Source: JAJDNW01 sp039714495
Lineage (GTDB): Bacteria > Desulfobacterota > Desulfobacteria > Desulfobacterales > B30-G6
DNA length: 5,147 nucleotides
NCBI GenBank assembly: GCA_039714495.1
Contig: JBDLJD010000242.1
Coordinates: 1-5,147, forward strand
Direction of reading: 5' to 3'
Shown here: positions 4,167 to 5,147 of the stretch, piece after piece
Numbering within the stretch: position 1 is the first letter of the stretch
How the letters are laid out: every line of letters starts with the position of its first letter
Program-made: the position numbers and the translations under genes
The notes under the pieces: model-generated
The model's input: the letters and a program-made list of their open reading frames with translations, nothing else
Databases searched by the model: none
What the model was told of the DNA's origin: nothing

Positions 4167-5147
4167 ATGGAACAAATTGACACAGATCCGAGAAACAACC
4201 CCACAGATCAACCCACACCCTCTTTTTTCACAAAATGGCGAGTGGCCACCCGTCCATTTGCCCTGCCGGCATCGACCATGCCGGTCATATTCGGGACAGT
4301 ACTGGCTGTGACCATCGGCGACGCTGAGTTTAATTTTGTCTATTTCCTGGCCGCTTTTTTCGGTATGGCCTGTCTGCACACCGGCAGCAATTTGCTGAAC
4401 GACGTGTTTGATTTCAAAAAAGGCATCGACCAACAGGTCAACCCGGTCAGCGGTGCCGTGGTGAGGGGCTGGGTTGGACCCGGAGAGGCCCTCACGGGAG
4501 GGTTGTTGTTTCTCGGAGCGGGTACCCTTATCGGCCTTTATCTGGTCAGTCGGATCGGTTTACCCATTTTCTGGATCGGACTCATCGGCGTGCTCATCGG
4601 CGTACTCTACACATGGGGGCCCCTTCCCTTGAAATTCAACGCCCTGGGAGATCTGGCCGTTTTTTTGAATTTCGGCATTCTCGGGTCCCTGGGCGCCTGG
4701 ACCGTTCAGACAGGCTCTCTTTCCTGGACGCCTGCCATATGGGCGGTGCCCATGTCGCTGCTGGTGGTGGGCATTCTCCATGCCAACAACTGGCGGGACA
4801 TCTCGACTGATACCGGCGGGGGGATACAGACCGTGGCCAGCGTCCTGGGTGATAGTAAATCAGAAGCGTATTACCGCTTTCTACTCCTGTTTCCCTTTGT
4901 CTTTATTCTGCTGGTAATCATCCTTTCATGGGTTGCCGGATTTCACCCCCGGATGCCGTTGACCTTCCTGATCATCTTTCTTATTCTGCCCAAGGCCTTT
5001 AAGCTCATAAAAAAAGGAAACCGCCGTGCCGCCCCAGAACAACCTCTGGATTTCATAGCCCTGGACGGTGAAACCGCCCAGTTCAACCTGCTGTTCGGCG
5101 TTCTGTGTACGCTGGCACTGGGTCTTGATGCACTGGTAAAGGCCCTT
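4167..5147 (+). CDS. UbiA/MenA-type prenyltransferase (3' end outside window)
   Basis: The open frame continues to the last base (327 codons, no stop). Family members are about 290-320 residues, so little is missing. The protein is an integral membrane enzyme that would transfer a polyprenyl chain from its diphosphate to an aromatic acceptor, in menaquinone or a related lipid pathway. About nine hydrophobic segments are visible, roughly at 30-51, 57-75, 105-127, 131-149, 160-180, 188-206, 236-258, 263-281 and 305-325. The first Asp-rich motif, NLLNDVFDFKKGID (75-88), is intact and is followed by a YTWGPLPLKF loop (148-157) typical of MenA-like proteins. The second motif region is NNWRDISTDTGGGIQTVA (207-224), where MenA has DxxxDRxxGKxT; here the Arg is Thr and the first Lys is Ile. 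AAGGAG sits 12 bases before the ATG, a slightly long spacing. Exact acceptor unknown; menA is possible but not assigned. Confidence 0.85.
   Translation, partial: MEQIDTDPRNNPTDQPTPSFFTKWRVATRPFALPASTMPVIFGTVLAVTIGDAEFNFVYFLAAFFGMACLHTGSNLLNDVFDFKKGIDQQVNPVSGAVVRGWVGPGEALTGGLLFLGAGTLIGLYLVSRIGLPIFWIGLIGVLIGVLYTWGPLPLKFNALGDLAVFLNFGILGSLGAWTVQTGSLSWTPAIWAVPMSLLVVGILHANNWRDISTDTGGGIQTVASVLGDSKSEAYYRFLLLFPFVFILLVIILSWVAGFHPRMPLTFLIIFLILPKAFKLIKKGNRRAAPEQPLDFIALDGETAQFNLLFGVLCTLALGLDALVKAL

Noticed and set aside
4087..4311. GTG-started frame of 74 codons before the prenyltransferase gene
   Set aside because: Half of it overlaps the prenyltransferase gene out of frame, and the remainder coincides with that gene's likely promoter and RBS.

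Overview
The window looks like chromosome from a mesophilic, moderately GC-rich, probably anaerobic Gram-negative bacterium. My best guess is Desulfobacterota (Desulfobacterales-like sulfate reducers). That guess rests on the style of the proteins and on the intergenic repeats, namely CACAAAG palindromes and ATTCCC-N8-GGGAAT hairpins. No marker gene in the window proves it.

Layout, left to right. (1) Positions 96-296, minus strand: an internal fragment of an NADPH-dependent FMN reductase / iron-sulfur-flavoprotein-type gene, broken at both ends. (2) Positions 275-627: an AT-rich, non-coding element with striking symmetry. Four copies of a 10-12 bp motif (CATTAGAAAC / GTTTCTAATG) lie in the order forward-reverse-forward-reverse, and the outer and inner pairs share the same centre at position 451. 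The element starts where homology of the broken gene stops and ends just before the ribosome binding site of the next gene. It carries a good sigma70-type promoter facing that gene. (3) Positions 647-2425, plus: a full-length but active-site-divergent adenine deaminase (Ade) family protein. (4) Positions 2435-2511: a perfect-armed CACAAAG palindrome. (5) Positions 2560-3642, plus: an aspartate carbamoyltransferase (PyrB-type) protein with a long N-terminus and an altered STRTR motif. (6) Positions 3643-4166: a 524-bp non-coding interval packed with nested inverted repeats, including a dRS3-like hairpin core inside a 15-bp inverted repeat, and a separate multi-arm structure followed by a T-rich stretch. 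(7) From 4167 to the window end, plus: a UbiA/MenA-type membrane prenyltransferase that runs off the edge and has an unusual second Asp motif.

All three intact genes point the same way, but repeats separate each pair, so a tight operon is doubtful. The first two belong to nucleobase metabolism: adenine to hypoxanthine plus ammonia, and carbamoyl phosphate plus aspartate to carbamoyl-aspartate. The third belongs to quinone or prenyl-lipid synthesis and need not be linked to them. The most unusual signal is the symmetric four-repeat element at 275-627, which could be a MITE, a pair of transposon ends or an invertible promoter segment.
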